NCBI GenBank assembly: GCA_001465115.1
Contig: CP013614.1
Location: forward strand, 1,550,001 to 1,614,000
Direction of reading: 5' to 3'
Length of the DNA: 64,000 bases
Source of the DNA: Enterococcus silesiacus
GTDB lineage: Bacteria; Bacillota; Bacilli; Lactobacillales; Enterococcaceae
Position 1 is the stretch's first letter. Each line of letters starts with the position of its first letter. Positions 40,852 to 49,644 of this stretch are shown piece by piece. A program made the position numbers and the translations under genes. The notes under the pieces were generated by a model. The model had not been told where the DNA came from. It was given only the letters and a program-made list of their open reading frames with translations, and ran no database searches.

Positions 40852-43341
40852 TTATGGTTGTCCAGCCATGATTTTCCAAGTAATAACCCCAATATATTCA
40901 CCAGTGTATACTGTATCGGAAGAATTTATTTGGAGCTTGATTCCGTCAGTACCTTGAGTTGTTCCCCATTTATCACTGACTATAAATTTCCCATCTTTCC
41001 CTTCAATATTGGTATAGACCACTTGAGCATTTGAATCAAGGATCGATTCTTTTCCTTTGTCCACATAACGTAGTGCATTGACTAATTCTTGTCCCTTATC
41101 ATTTTTCATAGGATCAGCTAATTCAGCAGTTAAATACCACCCTTGTATAGGATTAGCACGAGTATCTGAAATAACTAACTTCTCTTTGAATGTAGGATTC
41201 TCTACCCGTTGGTCTTTAGCATCATACGTTAAGTTACCAAAGTTTAACGTTTTTGGAACAGAATCTAACGCAAGATTCCCTTGAAATTTATAGGTGACCG
41301 TTCCTGCACTATAAGGTGTCTTATTTTCTGGAAAAGGATTATCCCAAGCCAGCTTTGTATATCCCTTTGAAACTAGATCAGATATAATCCCTTGAACAAT
41401 GGTATTTTCCGACAAATCAATGCTGTCAGTTGTATTTCCATCTAAAACTACTGGTGTATGAATCTCATTGCCACCTTCGCCCATAAATTGAATGGTTAGT
41501 GAGGTACTTACATCTTTGATCGTAATGGTTACAACCTTTTCAGTAGTAACTCCTTTAGCAGTTGTTAAAATTAATGTGACCTTTTGTTCACCTAAAATCG
41601 ATGAATTTGGCTGTACACCATTTTTATAGGTAACATAAATAGGTTCATCAATCTTATTTTTCGTATCAACTCTTAAGTTTTCCAAATAAGCTGTTTGCTC
41701 GTCTACTTTAGAAAAATCAGTCCCTTTTGAGAATGTAATATTCTCTATAGGATCACCATCTGGAACCCCTTCATATAACACTTTAGATATTGTTTGGTTA
41801 TCAATAACCTTTGCTTCTAAAGTATCTTTAAATTTCTCTTGGCCAGAAGGTTCTTTATAAACATAAGACATTTTAGTTTTGACACCAGCTTGTTCAAAAC
41901 TCATGAACCCATTGTCATCTGGTAAATTGGCATCATTAATATAATTATATGCGTCCGGATCAAATTTAAAGGTACTATTTGGTTTGGCGACTATTTTAAT
42001 ATCAAATACATGCGCATTGAATACTTTGGAGTTAGGATTTAAAGGATCTAGGTCTGCAGTTGGATCTTTTGCTGATATAATGACTTTAGAATCTGATTCA
42101 GGGCTTTTTGTAATATTAAATATGCTGGTATACTCTTCGGTGGTTCCATATTCAAAAATTTTCACTGAATCAAAATCAATAGAATAGTAACTAGGTACTT
42201 CTGTTTCTAGTGTAAAACTACTATCTCTATTTAATTTTGTGTTATCAGCAATATTTTGCAGAATAGAGTAACTCAGCTCTCTATATTTTGGATCAGTATG
42301 CGTCACACTATTACGTTGACCAAATACGATAGGTCTAGCAGGTGCAATTCTAGCTATTGATTCTGTCATATAAAGGATTCCCATGTTACCTGTATTGGTA
42401 TCTGGGTTTGTTGGTGGTGTATTAGAAGCATTTCCATATCGTCGTTCCATCTTCATCGTATAACTGTCCTTTTCGAAAAGATGTGTGAGACGACCACTTT
42501 TTTTATTCACTTTATTATTTCCACCATACATTTCTATATATCCTGGAATTGGCGTATCTAATTTGTATCCAATATCCATTTTAGAATCAGCTTCCGCACC
42601 ACCTGCTAATCCATACATTTTACTGAAATCATTGGCAAACGGAATACTTGTAGCTTTTAAATTGTTGATATTATTAAAGTTCCAAGCTCCTGAAAGAACA
42701 AACCGTTGCTTTGACTCGCTATCATAAAATTCATAATGATAATCAACGGTATCACCAATATGATATTTATCACTGGTCTCGGCCAGGGTAGACGAAGTAC
42801 TTCCAACCATTAAATAAAGATCATTCCACGTATTCATTTGTGAAACTGGCTTATTATCTTGCGAATATTTATCCAATGGATCAACTGCAATAAAGTTAAA
42901 ATTAGGATACACACCTGGTTTACCTTCAACTTCTCTAAAAGCCATATTATCAATCACCAATTTCAAATCGACGCTTCGGCCATTGTAGATACCAGCATTT
43001 CTAATCCAAACGCCTCGTTCAGGATATTTATCTTGATCGATTGGATTAAATTGATATCCGTTAGAATTAGATCCTCGAATATTTTTAGCAATATTTGACT
43101 CACCAAAACCTTGGTACTCTACTTTATCAGTCAATTTGAACATAAAACCATATTCACCAGGAATTTCTACTGAAGCTCCCATTGAATCATCTTCCATGTT
43201 GATATTTTCAGCTTGTGATAAATCTTTATAACCAACTGGTGTAACCGCTGATATAGGTTCTGGATTTTTTATAAAAAAGTACACCGAACAAGCTAATACA
43301 ACTAATATTGAAACAACTAAATACTTCTTAACTTTCCACAT
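40852..43341 (-). CDS. large WxL-domain surface protein, probable adhesin
   Basis: An 829-residue secreted protein. A membrane/signal helix (about 6-24) is followed by an N-terminal domain of about 280 residues resembling lectin-like domains of such proteins, further Ig-like beta domains (about 420-690), and a C-terminal WxL domain with GWYLTAEL and VITWKIMAGQP. It probably provides the ligand-binding part of the surface complex; the ligand is unknown. The following LPXTG gene starts 17 bp after its stop. Confidence 0.87.
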   Translation of the reverse strand: MWKVKKYLVVSILVVLACSVYFFIKNPEPISAVTPVGYKDLSQAENINMEDDSMGASVEIPGEYGFMFKLTDKVEYQGFGESNIAKNIRGSNSNGYQFNPIDQDKYPERGVWIRNAGIYNGRSVDLKLVIDNMAFREVEGKPGVYPNFNFIAVDPLDKYSQDNKPVSQMNTWNDLYLMVGSTSSTLAETSDKYHIGDTVDYHYEFYDSESKQRFVLSGAWNFNNINNLKATSIPFANDFSKMYGLAGGAEADSKMDIGYKLDTPIPGYIEMYGGNNKVNKKSGRLTHLFEKDSYTMKMERRYGNASNTPPTNPDTNTGNMGILYMTESIARIAPARPIVFGQRNSVTHTDPKYRELSYSILQNIADNTKLNRDSSFTLETEVPSYYSIDFDSVKIFEYGTTEEYTSIFNITKSPESDSKVIISAKDPTADLDPLNPNSKVFNAHVFDIKIVAKPNSTFKFDPDAYNYINDANLPDDNGFMSFEQAGVKTKMSYVYKEPSGQEKFKDTLEAKVIDNQTISKVLYEGVPDGDPIENITFSKGTDFSKVDEQTAYLENLRVDTKNKIDEPIYVTYKNGVQPNSSILGEQKVTLILTTAKGVTTEKVVTITIKDVSTSLTIQFMGEGGNEIHTPVVLDGNTTDSIDLSENTIVQGIISDLVSKGYTKLAWDNPFPENKTPYSAGTVTYKFQGNLALDSVPKTLNFGNLTYDAKDQRVENPTFKEKLVISDTRANPIQGWYLTAELADPMKNDKGQELVNALRYVDKGKESILDSNAQVVYTNIEGKDGKFIVSDKWGTTQGTDGIKLQINSSDTVYTGEYIGVITWKIMAGQP

Positions 43342-43514
43342 AATCGTTCCTCCTTTCTCTATTATTTTTTTCTTTTTCTAGTTTAAATACTGAGAAAACA
43401 GACTTGTAAAAATGGCCGTACAAAAGCCCAATTTCCTTTATGTTAATGCTGATGTACTGACCACTTTACTTATTTTGATTTTAAATACTTAGAATAGGAC
43501 TTGCTACTCTCAGC

Positions 43515-44849
43515 TTAAATTCCGCCAGATGCTAAAGAAATTTTTCCGTAGTTTTCCATTTTAAATTGTTGTGATAAATCACCAGTTACAGATAATGTCT
43601 TGCTGTTGCAAATTTTACCGAAATTAACGGCAAAGTTACCACCATCAAATTCACTTACTGGATTTTCAGTGTATTCTCCACCAATTTGATTCCATGTAGA
43701 GATTGTTCCAATGTCAGTACCGTTGATTGTTGTATTTGTAGAATAGAATAATTTACTATTCGCTTTCTTATTTGCAATTTCAACGTTTTCAGGAGCATTT
43801 AAATTGATAACAGCGCCTTTATATTCACTTTCAATGACAGCTTTGGTACTGTTACCAGTTACTACTAATTCAGCGCCTTCTGAAACATTTACTTCTGATC
43901 CATAATATTGAAGTTTCATTGTCGCGTAGTTACCTCCACCACGACCATTAAACTTCACGTGGCTATCACTTGCTAAATTCAATGTAGGTTTTTTGTTTAT
44001 ATAATCAGCACGTGGAATAAATTGGAAAGCAACGCCAGCTGCATCAACATCAAAAGTAGCACCAGCGCCTACATCAACTTTTTGAACTTTGTCATAAAAT
44101 ACTGGGTAATAGTGATTAACTGTACTTTGTGGCCCAATTTTTACATTTACTTTTGCACGGTCGCCAATGATCGCTTCTCCAGTTGCTTTGCCTTTGATCA
44201 AAGCGCCATTGAAGTAGAATGCTGAGAATTGACCGTGGTCTTTATTCGCAGCAATTCCGTTATAAGTTGAACCAGCTTTAAATTCTAAATCATGCACCCA
44301 AGCATTTTCAGCACGAGTTGTGATATTGTTTGTTCCATCAAAAGTTAATTTACCTTCACTTAAATGGACAAAGCGCGCACCAGTGTACGTGACATTTTTC
44401 GCTAAAACATCCCAACCATAACTTGAAGGACCGTTACCAGCACCACCAGTGAAGAAACGCCCGTCACTGTCAGCTCCAACGATATTAGCATTGGTAATTG
44501 TTACCAAGTTTGTGCCTGCTTTGTTTTGTTTACCATAGATAGAGTTATGTGCTGAGTTGATCACTACACCTTTATCTGCATTCCCATTGATTGTTACATC
44601 ACGGTTAGGAATATCGGTAATATTTTTTTTGAACTGGATACTTTGATTTACATTGATCAAAGTGATTGCTGGATTTTTCAATGCTGCATCAAATTCTTCA
44701 ATCGTTGATACTTCAGCTGTTTCTTCTGCTGCATAAGCAATGACTGAATCTCCTGTAAAAGGCGTAGGCACAGATAATACTACTGCTCCTAGTGCTACTG
44801 TTGCTGCTAATGTCAGCAAACTTCTTTTTAATACTTGTGTTTTTTTCAA
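43515..44849 (-). CDS. secreted beta-helix (pectate-lyase-like) protein of the WxL cluster
   Basis: A 444-residue protein with a signal peptide (1-41, ending AYA) and many short repeating beta-strand turns (VTINGNADKGVVINS, KLTFDGTNNITT, VNVKIGPQST and others). This is the pectate-lyase-like adhesive domain common in WxL loci. No catalytic motif is visible, so an adhesive or structural role is more likely than lyase activity. It has no WxL domain or LPXTG. The start is TTG with AGGAGG upstream. It is first of the structural genes and has a 360-bp leader with a short reading frame (44946-44996). Confidence 0.82.
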   Translation of the reverse strand: MKKTQVLKRSLLTLAATVALGAVVLSVPTPFTGDSVIAYAAEETAEVSTIEEFDAALKNPAITLINVNQSIQFKKNITDIPNRDVTINGNADKGVVINSAHNSIYGKQNKAGTNLVTITNANIVGADSDGRFFTGGAGNGPSSYGWDVLAKNVTYTGARFVHLSEGKLTFDGTNNITTRAENAWVHDLEFKAGSTYNGIAANKDHGQFSAFYFNGALIKGKATGEAIIGDRAKVNVKIGPQSTVNHYYPVFYDKVQKVDVGAGATFDVDAAGVAFQFIPRADYINKKPTLNLASDSHVKFNGRGGGNYATMKLQYYGSEVNVSEGAELVVTGNSTKAVIESEYKGAVINLNAPENVEIANKKANSKLFYSTNTTINGTDIGTISTWNQIGGEYTENPVSEFDGGNFAVNFGKICNSKTLSVTGDLSQQFKMENYGKISLASGGI

Positions 44850-44945
44850 TTCTTTTTCCTCCTAAAATGTGTGTTGTTGTCGAAACTTCGTGAGCTCCTC
44901 CTCCTTTCCAGAAAAACGAGCAACTACTTGTTCCACTCGGTATTT

Positions 44946-44996
44946 CTAACCAGTTTCGCACATTGCTTGTTCGACTGGAATCAATTGTTTAAGCAT
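44946..44996 (-). CDS. possible 16-residue leader peptide
   Basis: ATG with a strong TAGGAGGA site 6 bp upstream opens a 16-codon frame, MLKQLIPVEQAMCETG, ending in TAG. It lies about 100 bp before the beta-helix gene start in the otherwise non-coding 360-bp leader. The ribosome site is as good as those of the structural genes. Whether it is translated, or acts as an attenuator, cannot be seen. The rest of the leader shows no other clear structure. Confidence 0.4.
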   Translation of the reverse strand: MLKQLIPVEQAMCETG

Positions 44997-45210
44997 TTCT
45001 GTTCCTCCTAGTTCGTTAAATTCAAGTGGTTTTTATGTTCACTGAGTCTTTCCATTGCCTTCAAAGTGCTCCTCTTTTCAAGTAGCGCCAAATTACAAGG
45101 AATACGAATAAGCGGTGGAATTGGTCGCTATGCTTTTGTTCCCTGCTTCTTTCGATCAGCCGATTCTCAGTCTTTTTCTTTTATTCATTTAGCTCTAACA
45201 TTGTTCTACT

Positions 45211-45930
45211 TTAAATATTTAACATGTAACCTTTGGAGCGGACCGTTTTAATGTATTTCGGTTTTTCGATATCTACTTCAAGTTTTTGTCTTAAATGGAA
45301 AATCAAATTGGACACTCGGTATTTTCGATCATGATAGGTATCGTTCCAAACACTTTGATAAATTTCTTCATATGTCATTGTTTTGCGTGCATGTTTATGT
45401 AAATATTCAATTGTAAGAAATTCTAATTTTGTTAAATTGACTTCCTTTCCATTTTCTAAACAAACACTCAAATTCTGTGGGATCAATTTAAATTCAACCA
45501 TTTTGCTTCTTGATGTTTCTTTGAGAATCCCATATTGTTCTCGATTCCGAAAACGTCTCATTAGATTTCTCATCATCAATATCGATTGATCGGTTTCGTT
45601 TGCTTGGTCGATAATACCGTCTGCACCTAATTGTAGATAAACAATCCGGTTTGTTCGATTCACGTGTTCTGATGAAGCTAAAATCCAAAGCGGTACAGTT
45701 GCCTGTTTGCGTATATTCATGATCAGCTCACAAATCCAATTAAGCTCATTTAAGCCAGAATTTTCAATGACTAACGTATCTATTTGATGCAATACTTCGC
45801 TATCATGTTCAAACAGTTGATCAGCATGCTTTTTTTCAATAATTTGAATGTGAGATTGAAGTGGTGTAAATAATTCTTTATAGCCTTCGCTTACTCGATC
45901 TTCAAACGAAATATAGCCTATTGTATACAT
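45211..45930 (-). CDS. OmpR-family regulator with atypical receiver domain
   Basis: A 239-residue transcription regulator just upstream of the WxL genes. The C-terminal winged helix is typical (LTKLEFLTIEYLHKHARKTMTYEEIYQSVW, and RVSNLIFHLRQKLE, ending YIKTVRSKGYML). The N-terminal domain (about 1-120) has receiver fold markers, but the phospho-acceptor Asp is replaced by E56 (TLVIEN) and the usual Lys of TKP is missing (IIDQAN). No histidine kinase gene is adjacent, so it probably works without phosphorylation. The start at 45930 follows GGGGGGAGG; the upstream in-frame ATG is inside that site. Confidence 0.85.
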   Translation of the reverse strand: MYTIGYISFEDRVSEGYKELFTPLQSHIQIIEKKHADQLFEHDSEVLHQIDTLVIENSGLNELNWICELIMNIRKQATVPLWILASSEHVNRTNRIVYLQLGADGIIDQANETDQSILMMRNLMRRFRNREQYGILKETSRSKMVEFKLIPQNLSVCLENGKEVNLTKLEFLTIEYLHKHARKTMTYEEIYQSVWNDTYHDRKYRVSNLIFHLRQKLEVDIEKPKYIKTVRSKGYMLNI

Positions 45931-46043
45931 TATTAAAACCTCCCCCCTTATCATCATATTGTCATACGTCTGGTTATTTTTTCCTTTAATTACAGCCTCT
46001 AGTTCTTCCGAAGTCTTTAGAGTTTAGAAAATCATGATTTCCG

Positions 46044-46049
46044 ATTATA
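46044..46049 (-). promoter_or_regulatory. candidate -10 element of the WxL regulator
   Basis: TATAAT on the minus strand, 115 bp before the regulator start and 67 bp outside the left inverted repeat. No good -35 is seen 17 bp away (TATATG), so it may need an activator or upstream sequence. Confidence 0.4.
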
Positions 46050-46115
46050 ATAGGTATGTTTCTATCCATATATGGCTTAAACAGACAACGACAGTACAAA
46101 AATAGTTATTTCAAT

Positions 46116-46145
46116 TTTTTCTTGAATGTAGCAGTTACAAGAAAA
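46116..46145 (+). repeat. left 30-bp inverted repeat of the integrase module
   Basis: TTTTTCTTGAATGTAG then CAGTTACAAGAAAA; the exact reverse complement is at 47791-47820. The core is two 9-bp arms (TTCTTGAAT and TTACAAGAA) around a 7-bp asymmetric spacer, the form of a tyrosine-recombinase crossover site. Confidence 0.9.
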
Positions 46146-46260
46146 AGACGTTTTTTCGTTATTATCCTTGAAACTTATTCTATAGTTGACCATTTTATGA
46201 CGGCTTAAAGTACAGACCAATCAAAAAAATTGACTCTTGTGCTGTTTAACCTAAATAAAG

Positions 46261-46305
46261 AAAAGGTCGGAGACACAACGCAACTGGTTATGTCTCCGAC
46301 CTTTT
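46261..46305 (-). terminator. bidirectional terminator after the integrase gene
   Basis: AAAAGGTCGGAGACA pairs with TGTCTCCGACCTTTT. T runs are present on both strands. In the present orientation it separates the integrase transcript from the WxL regulator. Confidence 0.85.
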
Positions 46306-46352
46306 CTATACAAGTAAATAATAATTTTGATCCTTGCTACTAGCTGTTTTAA

Positions 46353-47480
46353 TTATTTGGGCAATACGTGCTGCAAGCCAAGTTGATCATCAAGGACTGA
46401 AACAGCTGCTTTTCTATTTTCCCATAGTGAATCGGTATAAGTATCTAAGGTCAATTTTATCGATGCATGTCCTAGTAACTTACTTAAGGTTGCGATATCA
46501 ATACCTCGTTCTACACATCGGGTAGCAAATGTATGACGCAAAACATGAAAATGGATCGGTCTGATCTTTGCTTGCTCAATACTTTTTCTAAATCGATAAC
46601 TGATTACACGCGGCTCAGCATAACTATTTTTACACGAAATGACGTATTCAGAAGTAGCGATTTTCTGCTTGCTCAATAGATAATTTTTCAAATTTTTCGC
46701 CAAAGGAATAGCTCGTTTGGAACTTTTTGTTTTAGGTTCTGCCATAATGATCTCTGTTTTCTTACTTCTGGCTGTGCTAGAAATTCTGTACACGGTTCTT
46801 CTTACCGAAATAACATCCTTTTCAAAATCGATGTCTGACCATTTCAGGCCACTGATTTCACCAATTCTCAAACCTGTATACAAAGCTAAAATCACTGCTG
46901 AACAGTCCTTTTCGTTCAATGCTACTTGTTCGATTTTCCCTTGCTCTTTCATGCTCAATGCTGATATTTCATTGAGCGTATTAGGTGATAATGACAGGTT
47001 ATTACACGGGTTTGAAAGAATGTAATTTTCCATGCAGGCTTTGTTCATTGCACTTTTCAATACAGTTACTATTGAATGAACTGTTGAAGGAGACAACGCC
47101 AAGCTAGTTAAATAATTGACAAATTCTTCAACTTCTCGGCTTTTTAATTGTGTTAATTTTTTTTTTCCCAAAAATGGAACAATGTATTTATCGATACGCA
47201 AACGATAACTTGAATAAGTAGAAAGTTTGATTTTTTTTCGCATCAATACATCTAACCAATGGTTTAACCAATTTTGAACCGTCCCTTCATATAAATTGAC
47301 GCTATTATGGATAAAGGAATATTCTACTTTCAATTTAGCAAGCTTCTCTTTAACATAGGCATAACGTTTTCCATAAATATAGCCATAAATAATTTTGCCA
47401 TGTTCATTTCTCGCTTTCACATATCGTCCTTCCCAACGACCATCTTTCCTTTTATATATATTTTCACCTTTTCTACTCAA
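46353..47480 (-). CDS. tyrosine-type site-specific integrase
   Basis: A 375-residue recombinase of the Tn916/phage integrase type. The N-terminal AP2-like arm-binding domain (about 6-45, YKRKDGRWEGRYVKA) is followed by a SAM-like core-binding domain (about 65-155) and the catalytic domain. Catalytic residues are all present: R205 (TGLRIGE), K252, H312 and R315 (HVLRHTF), H338 (LLGHAS) and Y348 (TLDTYTD). It starts with TTG behind AAAGGGTG. There is no excisionase or any phage gene nearby; the gene is alone between 30-bp inverted repeats. Confidence 0.93.
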   Translation of the reverse strand: MSRKGENIYKRKDGRWEGRYVKARNEHGKIIYGYIYGKRYAYVKEKLAKLKVEYSFIHNSVNLYEGTVQNWLNHWLDVLMRKKIKLSTYSSYRLRIDKYIVPFLGKKKLTQLKSREVEEFVNYLTSLALSPSTVHSIVTVLKSAMNKACMENYILSNPCNNLSLSPNTLNEISALSMKEQGKIEQVALNEKDCSAVILALYTGLRIGEISGLKWSDIDFEKDVISVRRTVYRISSTARSKKTEIIMAEPKTKSSKRAIPLAKNLKNYLLSKQKIATSEYVISCKNSYAEPRVISYRFRKSIEQAKIRPIHFHVLRHTFATRCVERGIDIATLSKLLGHASIKLTLDTYTDSLWENRKAAVSVLDDQLGLQHVLPK

Positions 47481-47790
47481 AACATGACACCCTTTCCCAA
47501 AAAAATTGACGGCTTATTTGACGGCTAAAAAATATAAATCTGCTTCTTCCGACTTATTGATAACAACACTGACTCGATCAAACATAAACTTAATGAGATA
47601 TTTTATAATAAGAGCGATCTATTCTTCATTTATCACTGTAATCATTTTCCATTTTTCTCATTTTTTTATAAAAATTAATAAAAATATGATAAAAAAATGA
47701 ACTTTTAGTTATAGACTCTTGCTTATTTTTGATATAGAATGAATTAGTAGTTGAAATGAATGAGCGATTGTACACGCCTGCTTTTCAAGG
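47481..47790. other. integrase 5' region inside the inverted repeats
   Basis: A 310-bp AT-rich stretch. It contains the direct repeat TTGACGGCT at 47506-47514 and 47518-47526 and several A/T-rich -10-like hexamers on both strands, none with a convincing -35. No gene was recognised. If the segment inverts, this stretch comes to lie upstream of the WxL regulator. Confidence 0.5.
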
Positions 47791-47820
47791 TTTTCTTGTA
47801 ACTGCTACATTCAAGAAAAA
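47791..47820 (-). repeat. right 30-bp inverted repeat of the integrase module
   Basis: Exact reverse complement of 46116-46145. It lies 311 bp upstream of the integrase start codon and 307 bp before the TraX-like gene. Confidence 0.9.
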
Positions 47821-47927
47821 TCATTTATCACTTTAATATAATTTCATTATAACAATATATCTTATATTTTTCACTGTTACATTTAGAATTTTCTTATTAT
47901 TTTTTCGTTTTATATCAAAAAAAACAT

Positions 47928-47965
47928 ACTACTGATAAAAACTGTCTAGCGTTTTTATCAGTAGT
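47928..47965. terminator. hairpin between the integrase module and the TraX-like gene
   Basis: Perfect 15-bp arms ACTACTGATAAAAAC and GTTTTTATCAGTAGT with an 8-nt loop, followed by TTTACTTTTC on the plus strand and a T-rich run on the minus strand. It would insulate the TraX-like gene from anything reading out of the right end. Confidence 0.75.
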
Positions 47966-48126
47966 TTTACTTTTCTCCTTAGAACTAACATTGAACTACT
48001 CTTCGCTTATTTTATTTCGTTACGCTGTAAAAAAAATCAGACAAGTTTTTCGATTTTTTGATTATACCGTCAATGATCTATGCTAAAATAGTGTCTTAAA
48101 CTAAACTATTCAGAGGAGTACTTGTA

Positions 48127-48870
48127 TTGAAAACAAAACCATTTTTTTCAGGAAGTCAATTGAAATGGCTGGCAATCTTTGCGATGCTACTGGATCATAT
48201 AGCAAAAATCATTTCATTTCAGCCAGCTACAACGGCATTAGTCCCTTATCTTACTGAAGCGCCCCCTTTGTTTCCCTTTACCCAAGTTATTTTTCCTATG
48301 TTTACGATGATTGGCAGACTAGCTTTTCCCATCTTTTGTTTTTTACTTGTCGAAGGGGTTATCCATACAGCAAATACAAAAAAATACTTGTTGCGTTTGT
48401 TCTTATTTGCTTTGATTGCTGAAATTCCCTATGACTTAGCTTTTTCGCACCAATTCATTGATTTAAAAAATCAAAACGTTTTTTTCACCTTGTTCATCGG
48501 CTTAATCGTTATTATTGGGTTGAAAAAAATACAGGTTCAATCATTAAAGAGTGGGATTCTTGCTGTAATAATAATTGGAAGTGGGATTTTTTTTGCAGAA
48601 TGGTTGCAGACAGATTACGGTGGTTGGATCGGTGTTTTGTTGATTGTGTCTTTCTATCTTTTTAGAGATGAACATTTAATAAAATGCATTGCGGGCGCGT
48701 TGATTCTTCTGCAAAACAGCTTGTTTGGACTTATCGCTTTTGTACCGATTTATTTTTATAATGGTCAACGTGGAAAACAATGGAAGTACTTTTTTTATTG
48801 GTTTTATCCAGTTCATTTACTTGTGTTGTATGGTATTCAAGAGTATTTGATTATGCCTTATTTAAATTAA
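48127..48870 (+). CDS. TraX family membrane protein
   Basis: A 247-residue protein with about eight membrane helices. It begins with the family block LKWLAIFAMLLDHI and has RLAFPIFCFLLVEG near residue 65. TraX acetylates F-pilin in E. coli; chromosomal Gram-positive homologues belong to the acyltransferase-3-like group and their substrate is unknown. It starts with TTG behind AGAGGAG. An extended -10 (TGCTAAAAT at about 48079) gives it its own promoter, downstream of the insulating hairpin. Confidence 0.88.
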   Translation: MKTKPFFSGSQLKWLAIFAMLLDHIAKIISFQPATTALVPYLTEAPPLFPFTQVIFPMFTMIGRLAFPIFCFLLVEGVIHTANTKKYLLRLFLFALIAEIPYDLAFSHQFIDLKNQNVFFTLFIGLIVIIGLKKIQVQSLKSGILAVIIIGSGIFFAEWLQTDYGGWIGVLLIVSFYLFRDEHLIKCIAGALILLQNSLFGLIAFVPIYFYNGQRGKQWKYFFYWFYPVHLLVLYGIQEYLIMPYLN

Positions 48871-49159
48871 AAAGATTTCCTTGCAACTTTTTTCTTATCG
48901 CGACGTTTGTGTTTTACGCTATAATTATTCTACATTTTAATCGTTGTAATTTTTAAGCTATTGAATTTTTATAGAGAGCTATTTTTCCTGAATAATTGAT
49001 AACTCTTTCAATAAAGACAGTCCAATAGTAAAACCAATTATAACGGAGTCACCATTGTTAAATTGCACTCATGCCAACGAATATTCTGTCTAAATCATTC
49101 TTCATACATTTTTCTAACTGCTCTAGGGCACACTATTTTCTGTAAATCACTAACGATGC
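48871..49159. other. intergenic region after the TraX-like gene
   Basis: About 290 bp of AT-rich sequence without an acceptable gene, hairpin or repeat. An in-frame extension of the next gene begins here but lacks a ribosome site. Confidence 0.4.
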
Positions 49160-49195
49160 TTGACAGCAAGATAATAATCACTTATATTATAAGTG
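49160..49195 (+). promoter_or_regulatory. promoter with overlapping palindromic operator, MarR type
   Basis: TTGACA (49160-49165) and TATATT (49183-49188) are 17 bp apart. The palindrome CACTTATATTATAAGTG (49179-49195) covers the -10. The second gene of the unit encodes a MarR regulator, so autoregulation is likely. Confidence 0.75.
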
Positions 49196-49224
49196 TACTT
49201 ATTAAAAAGAAAGAAGGATTCGAT

Positions 49225-49644
49225 ATGAAATTTAGCTTTGAATTAAACACTGACACACCAATGGAAAAAATTTGGCCTTTTTATGAAGATATTAATAAAT
49301 GGTTTTCATGGGAAGACGATTTGGAAGATATTTCTTTAAATGGGGAATTCACACAAAATACTACAGGCAGCATGACATTGTCCGGTCAGCCTTCTATGGA
49401 GTTTACATTAGTTTCTGTTGTTCCAGGTAAAAGTTTTACTGATAAAACTTCTATTCCAGATATTGGAGATATTTATTTCATACACGAGCTTAACAAGAAC
49501 GAGCAACAAACTTTCATTAAGCATTCTGTAGAATTTATTCCTTTCAATAGAAAGACTACTGTTAAAGATTTAGAATTCATTTCGCAAATATTTGCTGACG
49601 TCCCTAGTTCAGTCTTTTCATTAATTGAGGCTGCAAATGGATAA
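49225..49644 (+). CDS. SRPBCC (START/polyketide-cyclase-like) family protein
   Basis: A 139-residue small-molecule-binding protein starting MKFSFELNTDTPMEKIWPFYEDINKWFSWEDDLEDIS, split here as a helix-grip fold with the usual W-x-x-W-E region. Members bind hydrophobic ligands or modify them; the ligand is unknown. The start at 49225 has AGAAGGA 8 bp upstream, while a longer frame from 49063 has none and would run through the promoter. It overlaps the MarR gene by 8 bp, so it is probably a target and perhaps a ligand partner of that regulator. Confidence 0.8.
   Translation: MKFSFELNTDTPMEKIWPFYEDINKWFSWEDDLEDISLNGEFTQNTTGSMTLSGQPSMEFTLVSVVPGKSFTDKTSIPDIGDIYFIHELNKNEQQTFIKHSVEFIPFNRKTTVKDLEFISQIFADVPSSVFSLIEAANG

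Larger units (their letters stand above)
46116..47820. mobile_element. putative invertible segment carrying its own integrase
   Basis: Perfect 30-bp inverted repeats bracket 1,645 bp that contain a single gene, a tyrosine integrase, its terminator (46261-46305) and about 310 bp of integrase 5' region. Three copies of TGACGGCT lie inside (46198, 47507 and 47519), candidates for arm-type sites of the integrase's N-terminal domain. Sites in inverted orientation predict inversion, not excision. The left end is 186 bp from the start of the WxL-cluster regulator. Confidence 0.75.

Noticed and set aside
46353..47480. integrase as part of a prophage or integrative element
   Set aside because: There is no excisionase, repressor, structural or transfer gene nearby, no tRNA target, and the flanking repeats are inverted rather than direct, so excision is not predicted.
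49063..49224. 54-codon N-terminal extension of the SRPBCC gene
   Set aside because: It would run through the promoter and palindrome at 49160-49195 and lacks a ribosome site; the ATG at 49225 has both context and fold start.
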